From assembly GCA_934256705.1 (NCBI GenBank), contig CAKQPF010000040.1:1-32067 (forward strand): DNA of 32,067 nucleotides, given 5' to 3'. Made by a program: the position numbers and the translations under genes. This document shows, in pieces, positions 1-8,350 of the stretch. The notes below the pieces were generated by a model. That model was not told the DNA's origin and searched no databases. It was given only the letters and a program-made list of their open reading frames with translations. Origin of the DNA: an uncultured Prevotella sp. GTDB lineage: Bacteria; Bacteroidota; Bacteroidia; Bacteroidales; Bacteroidaceae. The first letter of the stretch is position 1. Every line of letters starts with the position of its first letter.

Positions 1-73
1 CGCACGTACGGTGGTGTGAGAGGTCGGAAAACGAAAGTAGGAGAAAAACTACTTCGTTTTCCTCCTACTCGAT
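1..73 (+). mobile_element. 3' end of a group II intron (part of domain V, all of domain VI)
   Basis: The window opens with CGCACGTACGGTGG, which resembles the 3' strand of the catalytic domain V of bacterial group II introns. A domain VI hairpin follows. GAGAGG (18-23) pairs with CCT-A-CTC (64-70), leaving A67 bulged. GGAAAACGAA (26-35) pairs with TTCGTTTTCC (53-62), and GTAG (37-40) pairs with CTAC (49-52). The bulged A lies seven bases from a 3' terminal AT (72-73), as expected for a lariat branch point and an AY intron end. The intron-encoded reverse transcriptase and the 5' domains would lie before the window. The pairing is seen directly; the class of intron cannot be judged. The 3' exon would begin at 74 and shows no reading frame. 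Confidence 0.78.
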
Positions 74-125
74 TTTTAGGGAGGTTTATAGAACTATCTT
101 TTGGCGGCGGTGTAGCAGTCAGTTT

Positions 126-213
126 GCAATAGCATAGCTTTTACCTCCTAATAGCATAGCTTTTGCAAGGTAATAACTATGCTTTTAGGAGGTAAAAGCA
201 TAGATATTGCAAT
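126..213. repeat. 88-bp palindromic repeat, family A (AGCATAGCTTTTACC type)
   Basis: The segment runs from GCAAT to ATTGC. It folds on itself: AGCATAGCTTTTACCTCCTA on the left is mirrored by a near reverse complement at about 179-207. The same motif occurs again at 28910-28953 and 29178-29221, where a mobile element splits it. No gene is visible. It is probably a dispersed REP-like intergenic palindrome of this genome. Confidence 0.7.
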
Positions 214-253
214 GTGATGTCTATGTTGCTGATTATCAGCTCGAAAAGATTTT

Positions 254-493
254 GACCTGTATGGCTGAAACGGGCTGAAGGCCCAAAAGCTCTTAGCCCA
301 GGGCATCGCCCTGGGTTATAACGACATGAATACACTCGCCCTGCAAGGGCAAAAGCGTAACTGACTCATTGTGTTGTAATGCTTTTGCCCTTGCTGGGCG
401 TTGGTATCATTCATCTTAATACCCAGGGCGATGCCCTGGGCTATGGGCTATTGCCCTTGCAGGGCGCATTGGGCATTTTCAACCGTACAGGTC
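254..493. repeat. 240-bp palindromic element with nested hairpins
   Basis: The ends are imperfect inverted repeats: GACCTGTATGGCTGAAA (254-270) against TTTCAACCGTACAGGTC (477-493). Inside lie two copies of a perfect 8-bp hairpin. CCCAGGGC/GCCCTGGG occupies 297-304/308-315 and again 422-429/433-440. CGCCCTGCAAGGGC-type segments lie between and beside them. The inner hairpins sit symmetrically about the centre. No open frame of note is present. It resembles non-autonomous palindromic repeats common between Bacteroidetes genes. Confidence 0.65.
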
Positions 494-730
494 GAAAGAT
501 TTTGTCCATTATCGTATGGTAATTCCGGATAGCCACCCCATCTGATACCTGGCAAATGATAAATCAAATCCAAATGAGATGTGGGTTCCGAATTTGATTG
601 GGGGCGTTTCTGTTTGTTCCAAATGCAAGATATTATAATTGTCTATCGTACACTTTAATATTATTTTGCCCGAAAAACTATCCCTTTTCTATATTTTTTT
701 GCATTTTCATAAAAAATAATAAAAAAAGTA

Positions 731-756
731 GGGACTATAATCAGACACGTGTCGTT
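731..756 (+). promoter_or_regulatory. Candidate ECF-sigma promoter of SusC locus 1
   Basis: GGGACT (731-736) is followed after 16 bases by CGTT (753-756), the -35/-10 layout common to ECF sigma promoters, and lies 44-47 bases before the SusC start. A perfect 10-bp palindrome, GACACGTGTC (744-753), overlaps the spacer and the -10. No exact TAnnTTTG housekeeping box is seen in 600-799. The second SusC has the same layout with a different -35 (GTAACC). The assignment rests on position and spacing only. Confidence 0.35.
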
Positions 757-799
757 TTTATAACCGAATGAAAAACCCATAAAACAAATCTAAATTTAT

Positions 800-3700
800 A
801 TGAGAAAGAAGTATCAACAGTTTCATTCTGCAACTTCGAAGGCATTCAAGTTTGCCTTCTTGATGCTCTTCTTGTTGTCTAATTGCGCCATAGCTTTGGC
901 ACAATCTCCAAACAAGAAGATTAGCATCTCATGCAATGACGAGCCATTGGCCAGTGCACTCAAGAAAGTAGAAAAAGCATCAGGTTACAAAATCCTGTTT
1001 ACCTACGATGAAGTGCAGTCTTACAATGTTTCACTCCATGCCAAGGAGCAGGCTGTCAGCTCAGTGCTCAAACAAATGTTATCAGATTTGCCATTCGCTT
1101 ATAAGTTCAATGGCAATTACATCAATGTGACAAAAAGTGCAAAGCGATCCATCAGCGTTTCCAAAGGAGGAGAAAATGGGAGTCATACCGTGCGTGGTAT
1201 TGTCCTTGACGAGTTTGGTGGTCCTATTCCTGGTGTTAATATTGTTGTGGTAGATAAGCACTACGGCACTACTACCAACGTGGAGGGTAACTTCACTCTC
1301 GAACTCAAAGAGGCAAAGGCTCTCGTAGAGTTCTCATTCATTGGTATGAAGAAGCAGAGAATGGTGCTCTCTTCCAAGCAGCCATACGTAAAGGTTACAC
1401 TTCTTGAGGACTCACAGCGTCTTCAGGACATGGTCGTTACTGGTTACCGTAACGTCAGCAAGAACAGTTACACTGGTAGTTCCACGCAGATTGCCGGTGA
1501 TGACCTCCGTAAGGTTTCCCAGACCAACATCCTTGACGCTATCCAGAGCTTTGATCCATCTTTCCGACTCCTTAATAATACACAGTTCGGTTCCGACCCT
1601 AACAACATGCCAGAGATGCAGATCCGTGGCCGTTCAGGCGTAGGTGTACGTGAACTTGACACCGACAAGCTCTCCAAGTCAAACCTCCAGAACAACCCTA
1701 ACCTTCCTACATTCATCATGGACGGTTTCGAGGTGTCTATCGAGAAGATCTATGACCTCGACCCTGCTCGTATCGAGAGTATCACCATCCTTAAGGACGC
1801 TGCCGCTACAGCCATCTACGGTTCACGTGCTGCCAACGGCGTTGTTGTCGTTACTACAGTAGCTCCTAAGCCAGGTGAGGTACGCGTATCTTACGGTTTC
1901 ACAGGTACTTTGGAGACTCCTGACCTCCGTGACTATAACCTTGCAAATGCAAGCGAGAAGCTTGAGATAGAGCGTCTTGCAGGTCTCTTCGAGCCAGGAC
2001 AGGGCAGCATCAATACAGAGGCTGACGGCGTAAACGCATACAACAAGAAACTTGCTCTCCTCAAGAGAGGCATTGACACAGACTGGCTCTCACTTCCTTT
2101 GAGAAACGGTCTTGACCAGAAGCACAGCGTATATATAGAAGGTGGTACACAGAACCTCCGATATGGTATCGACGGTGCATTCAATAAGGTACAGGGTGTC
2201 ATGAAGGGATCTGGCCGTGACCGTTACGGCATCGGTATCTCTCTCGACTATCGTCTGAAGAAGTTCCAGATCAAGAACACCTCTACATTCAACCACACCA
2301 AGTCCAAGGAGTCTCCTTATGGATCATTCGGTGATTACACCAGCCTCATGCCATACGATACTCCATACGAGGACGGTCAGCTCACACAGAGCCTCCGCTA
2401 TTCCACAACAAGCGGCAACCGTACAGCCAACAACCCTCTCTTCGAGGCTACTCTGAATAACTTCGACTGGAGTTCATACGACGAGTTCATCAACAACCTC
2501 AGCTTCAACTGGTATATGAACGATTACTGGATGGCTAAGGGCCAGTTCAGCGTGACAAGACAGTACAGTCGTGGTGAAAGATTCATCGACCCATTGTCAA
2601 GCAAGACAAGTGCTATCGGTGACAACTCAAGCCAGAACAAGGACAAGATGGGTGACCTCTACACATCTTCCGGCAACAGCCTGAGAATGTCTGCCAATGC
2701 GTTCATCTTCTACAACCAGAGCTTTGACAAGCATAACCTCAATGCTTCTGCAGGTTGGGAAATGAATACTTCTACCAATGACGGTCTCTCCGCTCATTAT
2801 CGTGGCTTCCCTTCAGGTCAGTTCCACTCCCTGAACTATGCTAACGAAATCTACAAGAAGCCTACAAAGTCTGAGGGTACATCACGCATGGTAAGTATGC
2901 TTGCTACTCTCAACTACACATGGAACAACATCTACCTCGTTGACGGTTCTGTCCGTTTCGACGGTTCTTCAGAGTTCGGTTCCAACCAGCGTTGGGCTCC
3001 ATTCTTCTCATCCGGTCTCGGTATCAACGTTCACAACTATGATTTCCTCAAGGACAACAAGTACATCAACCGCTTGAAGGTACGTGGTTCCTACGGACGT
3101 ACAGGTAAGGTGAACTTCCCTGACTATGCAGCACAGACAGTCTATGAGCCTCTCTTCGACGAGTGGTATGCTACAGGTTACGGTGCTATCCTCAAGGCTC
3201 TTGGTAACAAGGACCTCACTTGGGAAAAGACAGACAAGTTCAACTTCGGTCTTGAGACTCAGTTCTTCAACGAGCGCCTCACTGTTGACTTCGATTATTA
3301 CTATGAGAAGACCATCGACCTCGTGAATGACGTGTCCCTCTCCAATACTTCAGGTTTCTCTACCTACAAGAACAACATGGGTGAGGTGGAAAACAAGGGA
3401 TTTGAAATCACATTGCGTTACGATGCTTACAAGAACAAGGATTGGCTCGTTGCTCTCTGGGGCAACATGGCTCACAACTCCAACAAGATTCTTAAGATTT
3501 CCGACTCACAGCGTGCTTACAACCAGCGCGTAGCTGAATACTACAAGAGCGAGCAGATCAAGCAGTTGAACGGTATAGCTACCGGTGATGCAGCATTCTC
3601 TATTCCTATTGCACAGTATGCGGAAGGCCGGTCGCTTACATCTATCTGGGCTGTCAAGTCTCTCGGTATCGACCCATCTACAGGTAAGGAATTGTTCCTC

Positions 3701-4225
3701 AACCGTGACGGAACTGTAAGCACCACATGGGATGCTGCCCAGGAAGTGGTTTGCGGTAACACAGACCCTGACTTCAACGGTGCATTCGGTGTCAACATCA
3801 GCTACAAGCAGTGGAGCCTCTTCGCTTCATTCCTCTATGAGTGGGGTGGTCAGGAGTACAACCAGACATTGGTTGACCGCGTAGAGAATGCCAAGATTTC
3901 AGAAGGCAACGTCGATCTCCGCGTGCTCACCGACCGTTGGCAGAAGCCAGGCGACATCGCTCAGTTCAAGAACATCAAGGATGGTTCTATGACTACATTG
4001 CCTACATCACGTTTCGTACAGGACAATGCGTTCCTCCGTATGAATGCTCTCACTCTGTCTTACGACTTCGAGAGAGATTGGGTCAAGCGTGTACTCGGAA
4101 TGAGAATGCTCCGCGTAGAGGCAAGCACCAGCGACCTCATCAACTGGAACTCAGTACGCCAGGAGCGTGGTCTCAGCTATCCAAAATCCTACCAGTTCAA
4201 TTTCTCAGTTAAAGCACAATTCTAA
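800..4225 (+). CDS. SusC/RagA-family TonB-dependent outer-membrane transporter with STN signalling domain (locus 1)
   Basis: At 1141 residues this is full length for the family. A signal peptide ends near residue 35 (ALAQ). An STN domain follows (about 41-112, with YKILFTYDEVQSYNV). Next are a carboxypeptidase-regulatory-like domain (about 131-205, VRGIVLDEFGGPIPGVNI) and the plug, beginning at a TonB-box-like DMVVTG (210-215) and including the AIYGSRAANGVVVVTT block. The rest is a beta-barrel ending in phenylalanine. SusC proteins import ligands held by a SusD lid, powered by TonB. The STN domain implies contact with a FecR anti-sigma factor, so this is probably a transducing receptor. It starts an apparent seven-gene operon; SusD follows after 11 bases. 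The peptidases downstream favour peptide ligands, which is inference. The matching ECF/FecR pair is probably the one at 15880-17768. Confidence 0.95.
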   Translation: MRKKYQQFHSATSKAFKFAFLMLFLLSNCAIALAQSPNKKISISCNDEPLASALKKVEKASGYKILFTYDEVQSYNVSLHAKEQAVSSVLKQMLSDLPFAYKFNGNYINVTKSAKRSISVSKGGENGSHTVRGIVLDEFGGPIPGVNIVVVDKHYGTTTNVEGNFTLELKEAKALVEFSFIGMKKQRMVLSSKQPYVKVTLLEDSQRLQDMVVTGYRNVSKNSYTGSSTQIAGDDLRKVSQTNILDAIQSFDPSFRLLNNTQFGSDPNNMPEMQIRGRSGVGVRELDTDKLSKSNLQNNPNLPTFIMDGFEVSIEKIYDLDPARIESITILKDAAATAIYGSRAANGVVVVTTVAPKPGEVRVSYGFTGTLETPDLRDYNLANASEKLEIERLAGLFEPGQGSINTEADGVNAYNKKLALLKRGIDTDWLSLPLRNGLDQKHSVYIEGGTQNLRYGIDGAFNKVQGVMKGSGRDRYGIGISLDYRLKKFQIKNTSTFNHTKSKESPYGSFGDYTSLMPYDTPYEDGQLTQSLRYSTTSGNRTANNPLFEATLNNFDWSSYDEFINNLSFNWYMNDYWMAKGQFSVTRQYSRGERFIDPLSSKTSAIGDNSSQNKDKMGDLYTSSGNSLRMSANAFIFYNQSFDKHNLNASAGWEMNTSTNDGLSAHYRGFPSGQFHSLNYANEIYKKPTKSEGTSRMVSMLATLNYTWNNIYLVDGSVRFDGSSEFGSNQRWAPFFSSGLGINVHNYDFLKDNKYINRLKVRGSYGRTGKVNFPDYAAQTVYEPLFDEWYATGYGAILKALGNKDLTWEKTDKFNFGLETQFFNERLTVDFDYYYEKTIDLVNDVSLSNTSGFSTYKNNMGEVENKGFEITLRYDAYKNKDWLVALWGNMAHNSNKILKISDSQRAYNQRVAEYYKSEQIKQLNGIATGDAAFSIPIAQYAEGRSLTSIWAVKSLGIDPSTGKELFLNRDGTVSTTWDAAQEVVCGNTDPDFNGAFGVNISYKQWSLFASFLYEWGGQEYNQTLVDRVENAKISEGNVDLRVLTDRWQKPGDIAQFKNIKDGSMTTLPTSRFVQDNAFLRMNALTLSYDFERDWVKRVLGMRMLRVEASTSDLINWNSVRQERGLSYPKSYQFNFSVKAQF

Positions 4226-4236
4226 TTCTGAACAAA

Positions 4237-5781
4237 ATGAAAAAGATATATTTAAGCATTATCTCCCTGATTGTAACGGGTTTCTCCCTTACATCATGCT
4301 CTGACTGGTTGGATGTTAATCCTCAAGACCAGATCAAGGAAGAATTCTTGTTCACTACAGGCGAAGGATACCAGACCGCTCTGAACGGTATCTACCGCCA
4401 GATGGCTACCTTCAATCTCTATGGCAGTAACATGACATGGGGTATCGTAGATGCATGGGGACAGGCATATTGCATGAAGAAGACTCCTACTTCAGGTGCT
4501 GGTCAGGCAATGAACAAGATTGCCAACCTCAACTTCACCAACTCCCAGCTCACTCCTACCACAGACGCTATGTGGAATTCTGCCTGGAATGCCATTGCAA
4601 ACTGCAATGAGCTTATCCAGAAGACTCAGGAGGCTGCTGCCGATACCACCATCTTCTATCTTGGTGACCGTGAGCGCAAGCTCATCCTCAGCGAGGCTAT
4701 CGGTCTGAGAGCTATGCTCCATTTCGACCTTCTCCGTATCTATGCTCCTGCTCCTGTTACCAATCCTGGTACCAAGGGCTACATCCCATACGTGGATTAT
4801 TATCCTGCATACGTCAATGAGAACAAGTCAGTTTCCGAGTGTCTCGAAAAGATCATCGCTGACCTCAAGACAGCCCAGGAGGGTCTCTTCAAGTATGAAG
4901 GTGAATTTACCACAAACTCCACTGCAAACCAGCGCTTCGAGCAGTCGGCTTCCGGCAAGAATCTTTTCTATGTGCTCAGAGGCTATCGTCTCAACTATTG
5001 GGCTGTCACCGGTCTCCTTGCCCGCGTATATCTCTATGCAGGTATGAAGAAGGAGGCTTACGAGCAGGCCAAGATACTTATCGACGAAGAAGACAAGTAC
5101 GGTTTCTTCGCTGCCGAGACATCCCAGTATAGCGGTCCGGAGAACATCCAGGCTGGTAACGTCAAGATGTACGAGGATATCATGTTCGGTCTCTACTCTC
5201 CTACAGAGCTGACTGACTGGGATGAGCAGATCAACCACGGTTCCGATGGTTCTGATGAATACTCACAGTACTACCTCAGCTGGACAGGCGATATGGTCAA
5301 TACCTATTTCGGTGATGAAAAGAATGAGGACTGGAGACTGAAGTATCAGTTCGAGCCAAAGGTAAACGGTCGTTTCTATCGTCCTTTGAAGTACAAGAAG
5401 CAGTCAGAGACCTCTACATACGGTCCTGCCAACAACAAGATCATCCCTCTCATCCGCATGTCAGAGATTTATTACATCGCAGCAGAGTGCCTCTATGATC
5501 CAGCAAATCCTAATGCTTGCGCTTGGGCCAAGTGGTATCTCCAGAAGGTGAAGATGGGCAGAGGTATCAGACGTCCTAACCTTGACGCTGTTTCTACCAA
5601 GGAGGATTTCCTTTCAGCTCTCATCAGCGATATGCGCAGGGAGTTCGTCGGAGAAGGTCAGACATTGTTCATCTACAAGCGTCTGAACCGTATCCTGCCT
5701 AATCCTAACGGTGAAGAAATTCTCCCTACAGAAGCTAACTTCGTATTGCCAAAGCCAACTTCTGAAAGCAACATCAAGTAA
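4237..5781 (+). CDS. SusD/RagB-family surface lipoprotein (locus 1)
   Basis: This 514-residue protein has a lipoprotein signal ending in LTSC (Cys21), then SDWLDVNPQDQI, the typical start of mature SusD/RagB proteins. Helical TPR-like segments follow. The C-terminal part contains the RMSEIYYIAAECLYDP block and the REFVGEGQTLFIYKRLN stretch seen in this family. SusD proteins cap the SusC barrel outside the outer membrane and bind the ligand. The gene lies 11 bases after susC and 26 bases before the DUF4843-like gene, so it is surely cotranscribed. The ligand cannot be read from the sequence. A RagB-like, peptide-binding role is inferred from the three S9 peptidases in the same operon. Confidence 0.94.
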   Translation: MKKIYLSIISLIVTGFSLTSCSDWLDVNPQDQIKEEFLFTTGEGYQTALNGIYRQMATFNLYGSNMTWGIVDAWGQAYCMKKTPTSGAGQAMNKIANLNFTNSQLTPTTDAMWNSAWNAIANCNELIQKTQEAAADTTIFYLGDRERKLILSEAIGLRAMLHFDLLRIYAPAPVTNPGTKGYIPYVDYYPAYVNENKSVSECLEKIIADLKTAQEGLFKYEGEFTTNSTANQRFEQSASGKNLFYVLRGYRLNYWAVTGLLARVYLYAGMKKEAYEQAKILIDEEDKYGFFAAETSQYSGPENIQAGNVKMYEDIMFGLYSPTELTDWDEQINHGSDGSDEYSQYYLSWTGDMVNTYFGDEKNEDWRLKYQFEPKVNGRFYRPLKYKKQSETSTYGPANNKIIPLIRMSEIYYIAAECLYDPANPNACAWAKWYLQKVKMGRGIRRPNLDAVSTKEDFLSALISDMRREFVGEGQTLFIYKRLNRILPNPNGEEILPTEANFVLPKPTSESNIK

Positions 5782-5807
5782 ATACCCACTATTTAGAATT
5801 TCATCAA

Positions 5808-6578
5808 ATGAAGATAAAGAACAATATACTGGCAGCATTGGCTATAGGATGCCTTGCTCTGCCTATGGTTTCATGTTCTGAGGAAGAAATCCTTGTCAAT
5901 GGAAATGACACAGCCTATGTCATTTTCGACAAGGACTTCACCAAGGACACCACCACTGTATCTTTCAAAATGTACAATGAGGGTGAGGATGCTGTGATTG
6001 CCATTCCTGTTTCATCATTCGGACAGGTGCAGACAGAAGACCTTCACTTCCACGTCATAGCAGACACTGCACGCACCACTCTTCCTGCAAACTACTACGT
6101 ATTGCCAGAGGACTGCGTCATCAAGCCAGGAGTTGAGGAGAATGTAATCAATGTTCGCCTCAAGAAGTCTCCTGAGATGGCTGCCAAGACTTTCTACCTT
6201 GCACTTCAAGTAGTGGAGGAAGGCATCATCAAGCAGGGCACCAGAGAGTATGCCCGCGCTATCATCTCTGTGACCGACCGCCTCTTCAAGCCTGACTGGT
6301 GGTCAGTAAATGACGTGGGTAACGAGGAAAACCCTGGTAACTCTGTGGAATGGTATTATCTCGGTGAATATACCGAACTCAAGTACAAGCTCTTCCTTGA
6401 AGAACTGAAGAAGGACGACGTTGTCTTCGACGGCAAGAACAAGCAGGTGCTCCGTAAGTATGCCATCAAGCTCAAGAATACAGTCAAGAACATCAATGCA
6501 GAGAGAGCAGCCCAAGGTCTCGGTCCTCTCAAGGATGACCAGACTGGAATGTTAATCGAAGTTCCCGTTGCGGGATAA
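5808..6578 (+). CDS. DUF4843-like lipoprotein, accessory to SusCD (locus 1)
   Basis: The protein has 256 residues with a lipobox MVSC (Cys23) followed by acidic SEEE. In Bacteroidetes such an acidic run just after the lipid cysteine is a surface-export signal. The mature part shows beta-rich segments (AYVIFDKDF..., TVSFKMYNEGEDAVIAIPVS, VINVRLKKSPEM) and then RLFKPDWWSVNDVG near the C-terminal third. This agrees with DUF4843 proteins, which are found directly after susD. As far as I recall, the Bacteroides thetaiotaomicron BT2261-2264 complex carries two extra lipoproteins in this arrangement. The paralogue at 24986-25813 has the same layout. The molecular function is unknown; association with the SusCD complex on the cell surface is likely. 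Confidence 0.8.
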   Translation: MKIKNNILAALAIGCLALPMVSCSEEEILVNGNDTAYVIFDKDFTKDTTTVSFKMYNEGEDAVIAIPVSSFGQVQTEDLHFHVIADTARTTLPANYYVLPEDCVIKPGVEENVINVRLKKSPEMAAKTFYLALQVVEEGIIKQGTREYARAIISVTDRLFKPDWWSVNDVGNEENPGNSVEWYYLGEYTELKYKLFLEELKKDDVVFDGKNKQVLRKYAIKLKNTVKNINAERAAQGLGPLKDDQTGMLIEVPVAG

Positions 6579-6601
6579 CCAAACTAAAAGATAATAAGAA
6601 T

Positions 6602-8323
6602 ATGAAAAAAATACTTTTATCTGCCTGCATTCTCGCAACAACGGGTTGCATGGTGAGTTGTATTGATGACGACAACAATTACAACTACAGCAAGGTGAAC
6701 GAGATCGAAGGCGGTACATACAACTTCCAGAACATCTCTGAAAGCTACAACCTCTCCATCGGACAGAAACTCACCATCAGTCCTGATTTCAAGTTCACCA
6801 TCGACAAGCCTGAAGATATGGACGTGAGCTACGAATGGACTGTAGATGGACAGAAGAAGGAAGGCGCTGACAAGAAGGAATGCACCTTCAGCTTCGACGA
6901 ATGCGGTACGCATACCATCTCATTCTATGTCATCGACAACAAGTCCGGACTGAAATATGGTATCACCTCTACTGTCAAGGTGATGTCCGAGTTCCAGAGA
7001 GGATGGGCTATACTTTCAAAGGGCGATGACGGCAGAGCAGTGCTCAACTTCATCACTCCTAACTCAATGAAGTATGACAGCAAATTCAAGAATGAAGACT
7101 TCAAGAGAGACTCCATCATCTACAACTCACTCAAGCTCGATGTCAACAAGAATCTTGGCATGAATCCTACAGGACTCACTCTCGCCATCGGTGAGGCTGA
7201 CTACTATGATTCATTCGGCATTGATGAATATGACGAACTGGTAGTAAGAGGTGACAAGTGGGAAGAGCTCAACGGCAAGAGCCTGCAGCACGAGACCTAT
7301 ACCATCGAGGAGTTCGGTGATGACGTTCCTGAAAACTTCAAGCCAGTAGAGTGCTCTTATACCTGGAGCATGAAGGCTGTGCGTTCAGAGGATGGATACA
7401 TCTACTGTAATGTCAAGCCAGATGCTTCCGATTTCCATATCGGTACCTTCACCAATGTGCCTGTCAACAACGGAATGAAGTTCAAGCGTCTCTTCCCATT
7501 CTATAAATATGGTGGAACATATTGCCAGACAATGCTTGCTCTCTCCGAGGACAACAGCCTGATGGCTATCGTTGACGCTGGTAGAACCAACAGTTATTCT
7601 AACTCAGCAGCAATCAGCGAGAACAGCCGTCGCCAGTCCGGTGATGTATATGAAGTGGTAAATGACACTGAGCAGGATTACAGTTTTACCAATATGGAGG
7701 ATGAAATCGTTGACCTTCGTCCTGCTACCTGCTCTATGGAGGCTGATTTCGACTATTCATACCCTCCACAGTGGTTCGTCGCTCTGACCAAGAACCCATC
7801 TACAGGTATGTATTCTCTGCTCAACTGCCACATCGAAGCAAACTACACATACGATCCATTGGCTTATGTTACTGATATCTATCAGCGTCCTTTCGGAACC
7901 ATCTCTGACTTCAAGGACATGGCAGTGTTCCAGAACAAGCATTATGTCATGATTGCTGACGGCAACAAGCTCTACTATTGCCAGTACGGTGCAGATCCTA
8001 ACTCTTATGAAGAGCTGCTCGGTGACAGAATCCTTGTCAAGACATTCGACCACGACATCGTTTCACTCGATGCTAATGACGTGCAGAATGACCCTTACAA
8101 GCAGAAGTATGACTACCCAGGACAGCTCGGTGTAGCTCTCGACAATGGTGAGTTCTACATCTTCTCCGTTATGGAGCAGGAGGACGACTGGGGCAACTGC
8201 GAGGCAGTAAACCTCAAGCAGGAGTTCCCTAACGACCAGGTTAAGAACAATAACTTCGGCAAGATCGTTGACATTCTCTATAAGGTAGGACGTGCTACAG
8301 AGCAGTTCATCTATCAGTTCTAA
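6602..8323 (+). CDS. PKD-like family lipoprotein, accessory to SusCD (locus 1)
   Basis: The protein has 573 residues with a lipobox MVSC (Cys20) followed by IDDDN, an acidic surface-export-type signal. A PKD-like Ig fold follows at about residues 40-125 (FTIDKPEDMDVSYEWTVDG ... THTISFYVIDNKSGL). The long C-terminal part (GWAILSKGDDGRAVLNF ...) is rich in aromatic beta-strand segments and could be propeller-like. It is the fourth member of the SusC-SusD-DUF4843-PKD set. The second set has a counterpart at 25833-27380 with the same order. The role is unknown; an external scaffold or substrate-gathering part of the uptake complex is a reasonable inference. It sits 27 bases before the first peptidase gene. 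Confidence 0.78.
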   Translation: MKKILLSACILATTGCMVSCIDDDNNYNYSKVNEIEGGTYNFQNISESYNLSIGQKLTISPDFKFTIDKPEDMDVSYEWTVDGQKKEGADKKECTFSFDECGTHTISFYVIDNKSGLKYGITSTVKVMSEFQRGWAILSKGDDGRAVLNFITPNSMKYDSKFKNEDFKRDSIIYNSLKLDVNKNLGMNPTGLTLAIGEADYYDSFGIDEYDELVVRGDKWEELNGKSLQHETYTIEEFGDDVPENFKPVECSYTWSMKAVRSEDGYIYCNVKPDASDFHIGTFTNVPVNNGMKFKRLFPFYKYGGTYCQTMLALSEDNSLMAIVDAGRTNSYSNSAAISENSRRQSGDVYEVVNDTEQDYSFTNMEDEIVDLRPATCSMEADFDYSYPPQWFVALTKNPSTGMYSLLNCHIEANYTYDPLAYVTDIYQRPFGTISDFKDMAVFQNKHYVMIADGNKLYYCQYGADPNSYEELLGDRILVKTFDHDIVSLDANDVQNDPYKQKYDYPGQLGVALDNGEFYIFSVMEQEDDWGNCEAVNLKQEFPNDQVKNNNFGKIVDILYKVGRATEQFIYQF

Positions 8324-8350
8324 TAATCAGAATTATTATCAAGCATTGAC

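Noticed and set aside
691..702. ATATTTTTTTGC as a housekeeping -7 box for SusC 1
   Set aside because: The TA is two bases too far from TTTG for TAnnTTTG, and no TTTG lies at the right distance upstream.
74..799. Search for tRNA, rRNA or riboswitch in the leading spacer
   Set aside because: No cloverleaf, conserved rRNA segment or known aptamer core could be recognised by eye; only palindromic repeats are visible.
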